Positions 21,412 through 33,214 of a stretch of DNA of 64,000 nt are shown piece after piece; position 1 is the first letter of the stretch; the number at the start of each line of letters is the position of its first letter. Position numbers and translations under genes: made by a program. The stretch is from the NCBI GenBank assembly GCA_002049455.2, contig KV918995.1:60698-124697 (forward strand), in the 5' to 3' direction. The notes beneath the pieces are model-generated. The model was not told the origin of the DNA, did no database searches, and was given only the letters and a program-made list of their open reading frames with translations. This DNA is from Porphyra umbilicalis (Eukaryota; Rhodophyta; Bangiophyceae; Bangiales; Bangiaceae).

Positions 21412-24400
21412 ATGGAGGGCGCTTCTTCCTCACGGGCGCCGCCGCCGCAGCGCTCCAAGCAAGACCTCGTCCGCGCTCTGCTCGCCGCCAAGGAGGCGAG
21501 CGGCAAGACCCTCACCCAGATCGCGGGCGAGGTGCGGTGCACCAACGCCTACATCGGGCAGCTGCTTCTCCGCCAAGCGCCTCTTGCGTCGGACCGCACG
21601 GCCGACCGCCTCGCCCGGGCGCTGCCCGGCTTGACCCCCAACTTGATCGCGGCGATGCGGGTCATCCCCGAGCGCCTCAACGCCACGGGCGCGGCGGTCT
21701 TGGACGAGCCGACCGCCCGCCGCCTGCATGAAATCATCGGCCATTACGCAAGCACCGTCAAGATGCTCATCCACGAGGAGCTTGGCGACGGCGTCATGTC
21801 CGCCGAGGATTTATGGATGCACCTCGAATTGGGCAAGGGCCGCAGGGGCGAGGACCGCGTCCTGATCGTCTTTGACGGTCGCTTCATGCCGGTCGCCGAG
21901 CAGATCTACCTCGGGTCGGTCGCCGACCCCGCGTCCCTGCGCTCTGCGAGTGCGGTCCCGGACGTGGAGAGCGTGGGGGGCGCGTCGGGGCGGGGGACCG
22001 CGAGCGACGGCCCGGCCAGCAGCCGCCCGAATGGGAGCAGCAGCAGCGGCGACGGTGGCGCGGGGGAGGGGGGGGCGCGCCGCCATCGGCCCCCCGTCTG
22101 GACGCCCGCCCGCCGCGCCGCCGCTGCCATCGTCCCCCAACACTCGCGGCGCCAACGAGCCGTCGTCCGCGCCGACCGGCGGCCGCGTCCACGAAGATTC
22201 GGGTCCGTCGCCTCGCTCCCCCCACGACCACTCCTCGAGCCGCGCGTCGTCAACGTCCGGGACCAACTCCCTGACGCAGCACGGTGGGTACCCGGTGCGG
22301 GGACCGCTGGCCGCCACCACGTCCCCGGACGGCTTCCAGCGGGAGATGCATCGTCGCTCGGTGGGGCCAGGGGCGGCGGCCGCCGCCGCGGCCGCCGCCA
22401 CGGCCGAGCCCCGTGGCGCCGAGTCGGGGCCGGGCCCCCACGGGGGCGGGGCGGCTGAGCAGCTGTCCGCCGACGAGCCGATGGCGTTTGCAGAGACGCC
22501 CCCGTCGGGCGCCCAGCCGTATGCGGGGGAGGCGTCGGGCTACCGCTCCACCGCGCCGTCGACGGTGCCGTCGGTGCCACCGTCGGTGCCATCGTCGGTG
22601 CCAGCGTCGAGTCGCTACGACTCTTCCGTCCTCCCCCACCCGTCAGCCGACGGGCGGCTGCTACCGGCAGAGGCGGCCGTCACGCGCGACTTGCCCGCCG
22701 ACGTGGCGGTCGGCGCTGCCCCCATGACGGGTGCGACACACGATCCCCAGGCCGTGGCGGCGCCCGCCGACCGCGGGCGGGACGTTGACCGCCGCCGCTC
22801 CCCTGGGCGCTCCTCCCGCCACCAATCGGGCAATCGGGCGGACCGCTCGCGGTCGCCCTCGTCGGACCGGTCGTGGGAGGCGGAGCCGTCGGTCGAGCGG
22901 CCGCCCGCGCGCAGCAGGAGTGGCACACCCGGACGGTCGAGGCGCTCCTCTCACCGGTCGCGACGCAGCTCGGGGAGCGCCGCCAATGACGTGGAGGTGC
23001 CGGCGCCCGCTGCGCCGGCCCGTGCCGCAGAGGTGGCTGGCGGTACCGGCACGACGCCGTCCGGGGGGGACAGCCTCCACGTGTCGCGGCGCTCCTCGCG
23101 ACGCTCCTCGCGGCGCTCCTCCCTGGGCGTCGGCACGGGCCCGTCTGAGGGTGACGCTCAGCCGCTGTCGCGGCGCTCCTCCCACCGCCGCTCAGCGGTC
23201 TCGTCGGGCTCCCAGCCCCCCCCCGTGGACGACGTGCCGTACGTGCAGGGCACGCCGTACCCGTCGGCTGGCGGCGACGCCGTGGCCGGCCCCGAAGCGC
23301 ACGACGGCCTCCTCTATGGCGGCGGCGCGGCGCCCGGCCAGGAGCCCATCGACCGCTCCCTGCTGCCTGGTGACGCCCACGATCCCCTCGCGCACATGTT
23401 GCAGTACTTCACCCCAGAGGAGGCGGCGGACTATGAACATAGGCGCATGCAGCAGGAGCGCACGAACGCGTGGAGGGCCGAGCAGCGCGCGACGTTTGAT
23501 GCGCAGCAAGCACCACCGCCGCCGATGGCAGGCGTCGCGTACGGCCCGGACGTTGACGCGCAGCTGCGGCGGGAGCAGGCGGAGGCGCGGCTCCGCAACG
23601 AGGCCGAGGCGCAGCGCCGCCAAGAAGAGCTCTTCCGGGCACAGCCGTACCAGCCGGGATACCACCCGCCGCTGCCGGGCGTGGCCGAGGAGCCAGGCCC
23701 ACGCGAGGAGCCCTACTATGAGGGCGACCATGGGTACAACCACGGGGCGGGCGCGGTGGCGGGCGACGACCCCCGCGTGGCACGGCCGCTTGGCTACCCG
23801 GGCGGGCCGGCGCACGCCGGCGGTGTGGCGCCGGGCTATGCGTACGACAACAGCCACCTCATGGCGTCGCAGCACACGTACGGCACGTACCCATCGTCAG
23901 GAACCCGTCCGTCGTACAGCGAGGGTGGCAGCTCCGGCACACACCAGCTGCCGCCCTACGGGCAGCCGTATGGCTTTCCCCCATACGCACCGCCGCGCGT
24001 CGTGCCGAGGTATCATGGCGACCCCGCGGCAGCCTCTGCCGTCGGCCTCCCCCCTGACACCTCCTCGCAGTTCTCGCTCGAGGAGGAGATGACGGAGCGC
24101 CAACACAACTGGCGGAACCGGTACCAGGCGTGTCTCGAGGAGCGGCAGCGAGAGTATGAGGAGCTGGAGGAGGCGACGCGGCTGCAACAGATCGAGCGGC
24201 GGGAGGCGGAGGAGCGCTTGATAGCGGAAGGTCGCGCCGCGGAGGTGGCGGCCTTGCCCCAGATCACGTCGCCGCCGCCGTCCCTCCACTCGTCCGTGGG
24301 CGCCTATGCGCGGGAGCCGTCGCGGCCGGCGGATGCCATTGCCGCCGCCGCAGCCGCGGCAGCGGCGCGCGTGGCAGCGCGGGGCAGCGAAAACTCCCCG

Positions 24401-27400
24401 CTCGCGTCGCACAGCTCGGACAGTCGCCCGCCGGGGGAGGCGGGTTCGCGGTCGAGGACGCCCCCGCCTGACGCGCACGCTCCCGTGGAGCCGCCGTCAC
24501 GGACGCCGACCACGGCGTCGCGGTCGCTGACCACGCCGTCGCGGACGCTGACCACGCCGTCGCGGACGCTGACAACGACGCTGACAACAACGCCTGAGGC
24601 GGCGGCCGTGGGCTCGGCCGACCCTTATGACGAGGAGAACGACGCTGGCTCAGAGCGCTCGCGGTCAGACAGCATGTCTCCTGGGCAGAGCAGCCCCCTG
24701 CCGCCGCACGACGTGCCCCAGGCGGCGGCCGACCGCCCGCCGGTCGCCGGCGTCGCCGGCGACACAAGCCCGTCGGTGCCCGACTCGGGGCCGGTCATGC
24801 GCGTCGACTCGAGTTTGGCGGGGGCGGACAGCTCCACCGGGCTGCACGGCTCTCCGCTGCCACTACCGGCCGAGTGGGGTGTGCCGCCTGGGGGGCTGTT
24901 GCCCTCCACGTCTGGAACAGTCGGGGGCGCGGGGGGGGGGCGACGACGCGCGGCGGCCTGGGGTTTGGCCCAATCGCCGAGTCGCCGCCGTCGTCGCGGA
25001 GCCGGTCTGGCTCCTTGTCGAGCGGGCGGTCGTCTGACGGTGGTGGGGGCGAGGCGCCGCCGCCGACGCAGTCGCCGGCGCGCTCCGTGGGTGACCGCCC
25101 GCCGTCGCCGCCGTCGGCGGCCGGTCGGGCGCGGTCAGACGAACCGCTGCCGCCGCCCACCTATGGGGATGCCGCGGCGCTGCCCGCCCGCCGGCCGCCG
25201 TCGGATGAGCCATTGCCGCCGCCCGCCTATGGGTATGCCGCGGCGCTGCCCGCCCGCCGGCCGCCGTCGGATGAGCCGCTGCCGCCGCCCGCCTATGGGG
25301 ATGCCGCGGCGCTGCCCGCCCGCGGGCCGCCGTTGGATGAGCCGTTGCCGCCGCCCGCCTATGGGGATGCCGCGGCGCTGCCCGCCCGCGGGCCGCCGTT
25401 GGATGAGCCGTTGCCGCCGCCCGCCTATGGGGATGCCGCGGCGCTGCCCGCCCGCGGGCCGCCGTCGGATGAGCCGTTGCCGCCGCCCGCCTATGGGTAT
25501 GCCGCGGCGCTTCCCGCCCGCCGGCCGCCGTCGGATGAGCCGCTGCCGCCGCCCGCCTATGGGGATGCCGCGGCGCTGCCCGCCCGCGGGCCGCCGTCGG
25601 ATGAGCCGTTGCCGCCGCCCGCCTATGGGTATGCCGCGGCGCTTCCCGCCCGCCGGCCGCCGTCGGATGAGCCGTTGCCGCCACCGGCCTATGGGGATGC
25701 CGCGGCGCTTCCCGCCCGCGGGCCGCCGTCGGATGAGCCGTTGCCGCCGCCCGCCTATGGGGATGCCGTGGCGCTGCCCGCCCGCCGGCCGCCGTCGGAT
25801 GAGCCGCTGCCGCCGCCCGCTCGCGAGCGCGCCCTGGCGGCCGACGGTGGCGCCGCCGGCGACCCGAGCGCCGCCGTGGACGCCCGCGTGCGCGACGCGG
25901 CAGCAGCCGCCGGCGACCCGCCCCCCCCCCCCGAGCCGACGGCGCACCCGTCCCTCCTCGGCCGCCTTCGAACGCTCGTGCGCGGCTCGGACGACGGCTC
26001 GGAGCCGTCGGCGGGCGCCGCCGAGGGCGGGCCGTCCGCCTCGGCCGTGCCCGACCCCGTCGAGCATGTCGACGCGGCCGACCGCCGGCGCCGCCCGGCG
26101 CCCGAAGGCGTCGAGTCACCGCCGTCAAAGCGCCGCAGCGGTCTCCTCGGCGCGGCTGGCGTCACCATGCCGGCAACGGACGAGCCCGTCGAGCCGCCCG
26201 CGGCGCAGGGGCAAGGCCCGTCGACGGCTGGCGCGGGTCCGTCGGCGGCCGGTGCCACCGACGCGCCGGCCGAGCACCCGCCGGGGGGCTTGCTGGGCCT
26301 CTTTCGCGGCCGGGGCGACGACCGAGAGGATCGTTCCAGCGCCAGCGCCAGCAGCAGCAGCTCCTCAGAGGGTGGCGCGTCGGCCAAGGAGCGGCGCTCG
26401 GGCCTCCTCGGCCTGTTCCGTCGCAAGAGCGACGATGCGGCCGAGGGCGCCACCCCGTCGACCGATGCGCCGCCTGTCGGCGAGGCCGCGGACGCGCGTC
26501 ATGGCGCTGCAGACGCGGAGCAACTGGTGGGTGCCACCGGCACGCGCGGGACGCCCGCCGCCGCCGCCGCCGCCACCGTCGCGGATGCAGGTCCATCACC
26601 CTCACCCGCACCCGTGGCGACCGACGATGCCGAGGGGGCCCACCGTGGCCGCGGTCTCTTGTCCCTCTTCCGCCGTGACGGCGTCGCGGGCGACGAGCTG
26701 TCGCCCACTGGTGGCGGCGCGCCGGCGGCAGCGCCGCCCGCCGCCTCTTCGAAGAGCTCCTCCGCGTCTGGCGGCGACAAGGCCGACGCGGGTGACGTGG
26801 CGCACCCCAGTGGGGGCTTCATGGGCCTCTTTCGGCGGGACCAGGACGGGGAGGGGGCGGCGGCGAGCGGGGCGGCGGCACCCGCGGGGCCCGCGACGCC
26901 AGCGGTCCAGGCCTCTGGCCCGGCCGCCGGCCCGTCGGCGGCGGGCGACGGCCCGTCGGCCCTCTCCCGCGAGGCGCTGGAGCAACACCAGCGCGCGACG
27001 GCGGGGGGCGGGCGGGAGCTCCCCGCCGGCACGGTGCCAACCTCTGTCGTCACCCGCGCCGCCGAGGCGGCGGTGACGCCGTCCGACCCGCGCTCGTACG
27101 CGTCGCGGCCCGTGTCGGCGGCGCCCGAAGATGAGCCGCCGGCGGCGGCCGTCGAGGCGCCCCCGCCGCCGCCCGCCGAGGCGCCGCTGCCGCCGCTGCC
27201 GCCGCCGCTGCCGGCCGCCGCGGTGCGGCCGCTGCCGCCGCCGCTGCCGCCGACAGCGTCGGCGCAAGAGGCGTCGCCGACGCCCGCGCCCGTGCGGGAC
27301 GCCGACGCGGCCATGGACAGCGGCGGCCCGTCGGGTGGCGGCTTGACGAGCAGCGACTCGGCCTTTCTCAGCCGCAACGAGAGCTCCTACACGGTGCACT

Positions 27401-28608
27401 CGGCCTTGTCGGCCATGTCCTCTTCGACGGGGGGGGTGGGCGAGGCGGGCACGTCGGACGGCAGCGCCGCCGACGGGGGGGAGGAGGCGGCCGACCGGGA
27501 GGCGGCCTTTGAGGGGACCACCGCCGCCGGTGCCCCCGCGGCCGAGGCGGCGGGCGGCGCGGCGGGGGTGGGCGGCCCGCCGCCGCCGGCCGCTGCCGTT
27601 TGGGGTGACGCCGCCGGCGGGGCCGACGCGGCGGCGGCCGACAGCCGGCGCGCCGCCGACACTGCCGCGCGCGTCGACGCCGAGGCCGCCACGGCGCCGG
27701 CGGGCGACGACGACGATGAGATTACCCCCGTCGCCGGTGCCGCCGGTGCCGCCGCCGCCGCCGCCGTCGCCGCCGCCACCGCCGCCGCCGTCGCCGCCGC
27801 CGCCCGGTCGTCGACCACCTCGTCCAGCGGCACCGACACGGACACGGAGGGTGAGGAGGGCGCGGCGTCGCGACCGGCGGCCGACGGGGACCTGCAGGAG
27901 CCCCCCGGCGGCTTCCTCTCCCACCTCAAAAACCGCGTCCTCGGCCGCCGCCGGCGCCGCAAGGAGCGCGAAGCGCGGGAGGCGGCCGACGCCGACGCGT
28001 TGGCGGCGGCGACGGCTGACGTCACCGCCGCCGTCTTGGCAGCGGCGGCCACGACGGCGGTGGCACCCGCCGCCGACGACGCGGCGGCGGCTGTGGCCGC
28101 CGACCCGCCGCTCGTGACGCCGACGCTCGGGCCCGCCGCCGCGGGGGGCGACGACCGCGTGGGCGCGACGCGCGACTTTGACGCGACGGCCGCCGCCGCC
28201 GCGGCGGCGGCGGCCCTCCCCCCCGTGCGGGATGTGAGCCCCCTCGTCGCGCCGACGCCCGCCCTCCCCCCCCCCGCCCCCCCCTCGACGTGGTCACCCC
28301 CCGGCCGCCCCCGCGCCGCGCGTCGGCACCCACGGCACCGTCGTGTTGGCGCCACGCGCCATGCCCCAAACGAGCAGCCGCTCCGAGTCGTCCCGCACCG
28401 GCTCGGGGTCGTCGGGCGTGCCGGGCGGGCGCCACCGCCGCCGCCGGCACCGGCACCGGCGCGGGCCGCCGCCGCACGGGGAGGCGCCGCCGCCGGCAGC
28501 GGCGCGGGGGATGAATGACGCGGCCGCTGTCAGCGTCGACAATGACCACGAGGGCGCGACCGCCCCGACGAGAGGCGGCGACGGTACTGCCGCTGCCGCC
28601 GCCGCTGC

Positions 28609-28639
<31 letters not shown>

Positions 28640-28780
28640 ACCGCCGTTGCCGCGGGGGTGGTCCCCGACGCGGGCGCCGCCGCGCCGCCGCCGGTGCGCC
28701 TCCCCGTGTTTGTCGGCCGCGCGACGTTTACGGCCGACGATTTGCCGCGGCCGCGCAACCGCGGCACCACGATCGCGTGA
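21412..28780 (+). CDS. CYN: Cyanase-like domain joined to giant disordered repeat protein
   Basis: The ATG at 21412 opens a cyanase (cyanate lyase) domain of about 164 residues. The helical N-terminal part has KQDLVRALLAAKEASGKTLT and TNAYIGQLLL, and the C-terminal part runs from EPTARRLHEII to VFDGRFMP. Arg104, Glu107 and Ser130 match the Arg/Glu/Ser active-site triad known from the E. coli enzyme, which turns cyanate and bicarbonate into ammonia and CO2. Cyanases usually stop here; this frame continues. With phase changes at G or C runs (22068-22075, 24931-24940, 28266-28284) one protein of about 2,450 residues reads to a stop at 28780. The tail holds Arg/Ser-rich blocks (22900-23200), charged coiled-coil-like helices (23410-23640 and 24080-24260), ten 22-residue repeats (25138-25797), six Leu-Phe-Arg-Arg-type motifs and poly-Ala. 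Alternatively a cyanase gene ends within an intron and a second gene follows. The cyanase call is strong; the fusion is not. Confidence 0.62.
25138..25797 (+). repeat. 66-bp coding minisatellite, ten copies
   Basis: Ten units of exactly 66 bp encode DEPLPPPAYGDAAALPARRP plus two further residues, followed by a truncated eleventh unit to about 25819. Variation is limited (Asp/Tyr, Arg/Gly, Ser/Leu) and keeps the frame. The copies with Tyr and Gly variants alternate, suggesting recent multi-unit duplication. The translated unit is Pro-rich with a PPPAYG core. Confidence 0.85.
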
Positions 28781-29371
28781 CGGGTGCCGGCGGGCGGCGT
28801 GGGTGGCGGTGGGGAGGGGGGGGGGGGACCCCCGCCGGTACCGGCGGCGGGGTGCTCGCGTCGGTCGCCGGCTTGTTTTTGGTGAGCTTGTTGCTCTTGT
28901 GTCGTGCGCACCCGCTCCTCGAGGTGTGCGTTGTGGTGCTGGTAGAGGTGGCAGCGGTGTTCGCGCTGTGCCGACGGCGCGGTGGGGTGTAGGGGGGGGG
29001 GGTGCCCGGTGCACCCCACCACGCCGTCCGCACACGCCGTGCCGACGGCGTGGTGGGAGGGGTCTAGTAGGGGGGCTCTGCTGTCGAGGGCCCCGGCGCT
29101 CGGTGGTGCGCGCCTGGCTTTTTGCGCGTCGTACCGACGCGGGGGGTCTATCTGTTTGCTTGTACACACCCGCAGGGTGCTTTTCTCATGGATGCTTTTT
29201 GTTCTGTATGCCTCCCTGCCCCCCCCCTGCCGCGGGCACCGTCCACCCCACTCCCCCCCCCCCCGCACGCACGGTCCGCGTCGGGCACATCCACCCCCCT
29301 CAGCTCCCCTGTCCGACCTCTTTTGCACACCCACCGCCGGCCGGAGCGCTCGGACCCCCCACCCCCCCCCC
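28781..29371. other. Intergenic region between convergent genes
   Basis: The 3' ends of the plus-strand cyanase-like gene and of the minus-strand hypothetical gene face each other here. A short hydrophobic frame at 28840-28970 (VLASVAGLFLVSLLLLCRAH) has no ATG and is probably 3' non-coding. A short palindromic repeat, CACGCCGTCCGCACACGCCG and neighbouring inverted copies, lies at 29018-29060. Confidence 0.4.
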
Positions 29372-30787
29372 TCACTCCTCTGCCAGCAGCAGGCGCTCGG
29401 CCACCTCCTTGACGCGCCGCTCGACGCGGCTCGGCACCCCCCCCCCGCCGCCGCCGCGCGGGCGACTTCCGACGCCACCACCGCCGCCGCGAGGCGGGGG
29501 AGGGAGCGGAGCTCCACCTCCCAGTCGGGCTCCGCCGCCCCCGCCGCCGCCGCCGCCGCCGCCCGCGCGGCGTGCGCGCGCGCCAGCTGCCCCCGCAGGC
29601 GGCGGGTGATGCGCGCACGGATGACCGCGTCGGCAGCCGCCGCGTCGGCGTCCGCCGCCGCGGCCGCGGGGGGGGGGGGGCGGGGGCACCCCGTCTGCCG
29701 CCCCCGCCGTCGCCGCCGCTGCCGCCAGTGCCGCCGCCGGCCAAGCCGAGGCGGCGGCGCATGGCGGCCCACGGGCCGGGGGGGGGGCACCCCCCGGCGC
29801 CCCCGCCGCCAAGGCGGCGGCGGCCTCCAACTCTGCTTCCGCCGCGGCGGCGGCGGCGGCGGCGGCGGCAGCGTCGGGGGCGGGGTGGGCGGCGCCTCTG
29901 ACCCGCGCGCCACCGGCGGCGGCGCCGGCCGACGCTGCCGCCGCGGCCGCCGCGACGGGCCCCCCCCGGCGGCCGGCGCGGGCGCCGCGGCGGCGCCCGC
30001 CGGCGCCGCGCGGCGCACGAGCGCCCGCGCGGCGGCGGCGAGGCGGGTCAACCCCCCGCGCGCGCGGCCGTCGCCCCCCCCCTCGTCGTCGCCCACCGCC
30101 GCCACCCCCACCGCCGGCGGCGCGTCGGGCGGCGGTGGCGGCGCCCGGCCGACGGCGGCGGCGGCGGGGGCGGTGGCGGGCCGCCGCGCGGCGGCGGCGG
30201 CGGCCAACCCCGCCGCCGCCGCCGAGTGGATGGCGCCCGCCGCTTCCGTGCGCTCCGCCGCCCGCCGCCGGCGGTCTGCCTCGTCGGCCACCCCGCGCGG
30301 CGGCGGCGGCGGCGGCGGCGGCGGGCGGGAGAGGAGGGTGGCGAGGCGAAAGGTGCGGGGGGGGGGGGGGGGGGGGGGGGGTTGGGCGCGCCGTGGGGGG
30401 GGGGGTCGGCGTCGCCGTGGGGGGGGGGTGCCCCCACAGCAGGGCGGGCAGGTGGGGGAGGGAGAGGGAGAGCGCTTTGCGCCCGCCCCCGGGGGGGGGG
30501 GGGGGGGTGGTGGTGGGGGGGGGGGGGGTGCCCCCGCCGCCGCCGTCACCGCCGGCGTGGGCGGCGGCGGGCGGCGCCGCCGCCGCAAGCGGCGCCGCCG
30601 CCGCCGCGCCGCCGCCGCTGTGGTGGTGGTGCCGCCCGCGCTCCCGCCGCAGCAGCGAGCGGTGGGCGGCCGCCGACGCGCGCGCGGCGGCGCCACCCCC
30701 GGTCAACGGGGGCGGCGGCGGGCGGGACGACGCGGCAGACGCCGCCGCGTCCGTCGGCGGCGGCGGCGGCAGCGGCGGCAACGCCAA

Positions 30788-30834
<47 letters not shown>

Positions 30835-31269
30835 CCGTCGGCGGCAGCCCGACCACGTCCGACCCGCCCATGCCCGGCGCCACAGACGCGGCGGCAACGG
30901 CGCCGTCGGGCTCCCCGTCGGCCGCCGACGCGGCAGCGGCAATGGCCGGCGGGTCGGCGGGCAGCGCCGGCTTGGGGGGGGGGGGACGCCCGCACCCGCC
31001 GCCGCGGCGGGGAGGGCGGGGGGGGGGGGGACCGCCGCCCGACCGCCGCCGCCACCACCGCCACCACCACCACCGCCGCCGCCGCCGCCGCCGCCGCCGG
31101 GGGCACCGTCATGGCCGCCCGACGGCGACGCGCGGCCGAGTGGCGCGCCCGCCGCGGCCGTCCAGAGGACGGCCACGGCGGCCACGGCGGCGGCGGCGGC
31201 GGCGGCGGCGGCAGCGAGGCGGGGCGGCCGCCGCCGGCGGGCGGCACGCGGCGGCGGCGGCGACTCCAT
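29372..31269 (-). CDS. Hypothetical low-complexity protein with N-terminal hydrophobic segment
   Basis: I do not recognise this protein. An ATG at 31269 starts MESPPPPRAARRRRPPRLAA, a basic N-terminus followed by a hydrophobic stretch (AAVAAVAVLWTAAAG), as in a signal anchor or signal peptide. Poly-Gly and poly-Pro follow. Short ordered patches appear in shifting frames: GGSDVVGLPPTALPP near 30870, FRLATLLSRPPPPP near 30340, EADRRRRAAERTEAAGAIHS near 30270, and DWEVELRSLPRLAAAVV near 29520. The frame ending at 29372 closes with SRVERRVKEVAERLLLAEE, a plausible amphipathic C-terminal helix. G runs of up to 25 bases at 30357-30381, and others at 30492-30508 and 31018-31031, make the exact frame uncertain. 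Introns are also possible. A membrane- or wall-associated protein is a guess from the N-terminus only. Confidence 0.4.
30357..30381 (+). repeat. Uninterrupted run of 25 G
   Basis: Twenty-five consecutive G residues lie within the poly-Pro-coding part of the minus-strand gene, with further runs to 30430. Such runs can form G-quadruplexes and are prone to slippage and to miscounting in sequencing. Confidence 0.8.
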
Positions 31270-31534
31270 GGCGGCCCCGACCCGCGGATGGCGTCGACGC
31301 GCACCCCCACAGCAAGAGGGCCGTGGAGCACGAGCGGGGAGGGGGGCGGGGGGGGGGGGGAACCCCCGCGACGCGGGGGGGGGGGGGGAGGCGCCCAACA
31401 ATGGCGGCGGGCGCGGGGCAGCGGCACGGCGGGGACGGGTGGCCGACGTTTTCCCCCCACCCCCCCCCTACCTACCTACCCGCTGCCGCCGCGCGCCGCA
31501 CCACCGCCGCCTGCCGCCTTACATAGGGGCGACG

Positions 31535-31715
31535 GGGGGGGGGGGGCGGGCGACACGGCGCCGAGCGTCGGCGCGCGGGGGCGCGGGGGTGGGGGTGACC
31601 GCGGACGCGCGGCGGGCGCCCGCGCGGGCGGGGCGGGGCGGTCGTGGCGGCGGGGGTCCACCGTCTCGAATTTGGGGCCGCGCGTCGGGGGACGGCTCGC
31701 CGCCGTCATCAGAGC
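31535..31715. repeat. Dispersed GC-rich repeat, copy 1
   Basis: GGCGGGCGACACGGCG through CGTCGGGG and CTCGCCGCCGTCATCA is found again at 60615-60788 with substitutions and small length changes. Shared landmarks include CGCCCGCGCGGGCGGGGCGG, GGTCGTGGCGG and GGGGGTCCACCGT. Two copies 29 kb apart point to a mobile or formerly mobile repeat. Confidence 0.75.
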
Positions 31716-33214
31716 ATCGCCACCAATCGTCTGAACAGTGGACACTTGAACGGGTGCCGGAACAAAGGCCTGAACGGGAGGAGTTCCCGTTCACCGCAGC
31801 TGTGCAAGGCCCTGGACCGTCTCGGTGGCTGATCACGAGGTCCCGTGAGACTGCCGCACTAATCCAAGCCACTGATATCCCTGCAATGGATTGCAAAGAC
31901 GGAAACTGTCCTGGTCGGGGTCCTGCACGGGCCCGGATGCCTCTTGCCCTCGACGATGCGCTGCGCAAACAGTCGACGCCAGGGCGTGTTCTCGGACCTG
32001 AGGTGCACGCGCGAGACCGCGGCCGCCGCTCCAGACCTTACCCCGAGTTGCTCTGTACAGTCGATCAATGGCCGAAGATTGATGTCCTTCGTGAGACGAC
32101 GGATGATGTCAAGCATATATGAGCATGGTCGGCCAATCAATGTGAGCTATGCCACACGTAGCCCTCGTGGTAGGTCGGACGTCTCCCATGGAAAAAACAA
32201 ACTTATCTGATCGACTGGAGTCAACTCAGAGTGACAGGCTACAGCCTCCCATAACCTGACCCTCCACCACCCCGCCGCCGGCGAGACAGACCGCTACAGT
32301 CGTCATCCGAGATCGGGGCGCCCGTGTCGATCTCTCCCGACTCTTGCTGTCGTGCACCAACGTCCCCCTCCCCAACTGGGCGCCCCCCTACGATGCTGGG
32401 TCTTTGAGCCAGTCTTCCAACAGGTGTGTTGTGCGCTGTTTGTGGTTGGATCCTCTCCTGCCTATCGTTCGTTTGTCTGTCATTGCGTGTCTTCCAACGA
32501 GGTCATTGCACCGGATGTTGCACTACCGTACAGGGAGCCCTCTTTCACTGCCATATGTGGTAGCTCGCATCTGACTCGTGCCAACATGTGCTACCATCCA
32601 TACATGTTTTCTTCCTGCGTATCGTGTATGTCTTTCTCCCACTTCCTGATTGAATTTCTCTCTCCCCCCTCCTCCCTACGTCCGTCCTCCGCTTCCTGCC
32701 CCCTATCTCGTACGTCCCCTGTTTTGTCCCGTCGTATCGTTGCTCTTTTTTCTTAGTCTTCCCCTCTCTCGATATTTCGAGCTCTCGTTTGATGTGGGTT
32801 TGGATGCTACGGCATCTGTCGCCGTCTTTGTGCCTTGTTCTTGCCGACTGGCTCCCCCACTTGTGTTGCTGCCGCCGTTGGTTCATGGTCAGCTATGAGG
32901 GGTGCACCGTTTGGTTGTCCTCATGGCCGTAGTCCCAGCCGTGGTCCCTCCAGAAATGAATCAGAGCAGCATCAACGAGCAGTGTGCATGGGCCGCCAGA
33001 AACCTGTTTTCGTCTGGCGAGTAGCGCGATAATAATCGACCCTGGTTAACAGCAGTATTAGGTATGTGTCTCGCGATCTTCTAACGTCCGACCTCGGGAT
33101 CAGGTCCGTGCACCTGAACAACGTTTGTATCAGGAGTTCCCTTGTTCAGGCGCCTTGCCGTAACAGGGGCCTGAACGGGATTTCCTCCCGTTCAGGATGA
33201 CCATTGTTCTGACG
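31716..33214. other. Intergenic, pyrimidine-rich in part
   Basis: No gene is supported. Two related short palindromes built on CCTGAACGGGA occur at 31771-31793 and 33170-33196, in the same orientation and with similar left flanks (GAACAAAGG versus TAACAGGGG). From 32340 to 32900 the plus strand is strikingly T/C-rich, like a leader or promoter, but no gene follows on that strand. Confidence 0.4.

Noticed and set aside
28840-28975. Short hydrophobic ORF resembling a small membrane protein.
   Set aside because: It has no ATG and lies in the likely 3' non-coding region of the preceding gene.
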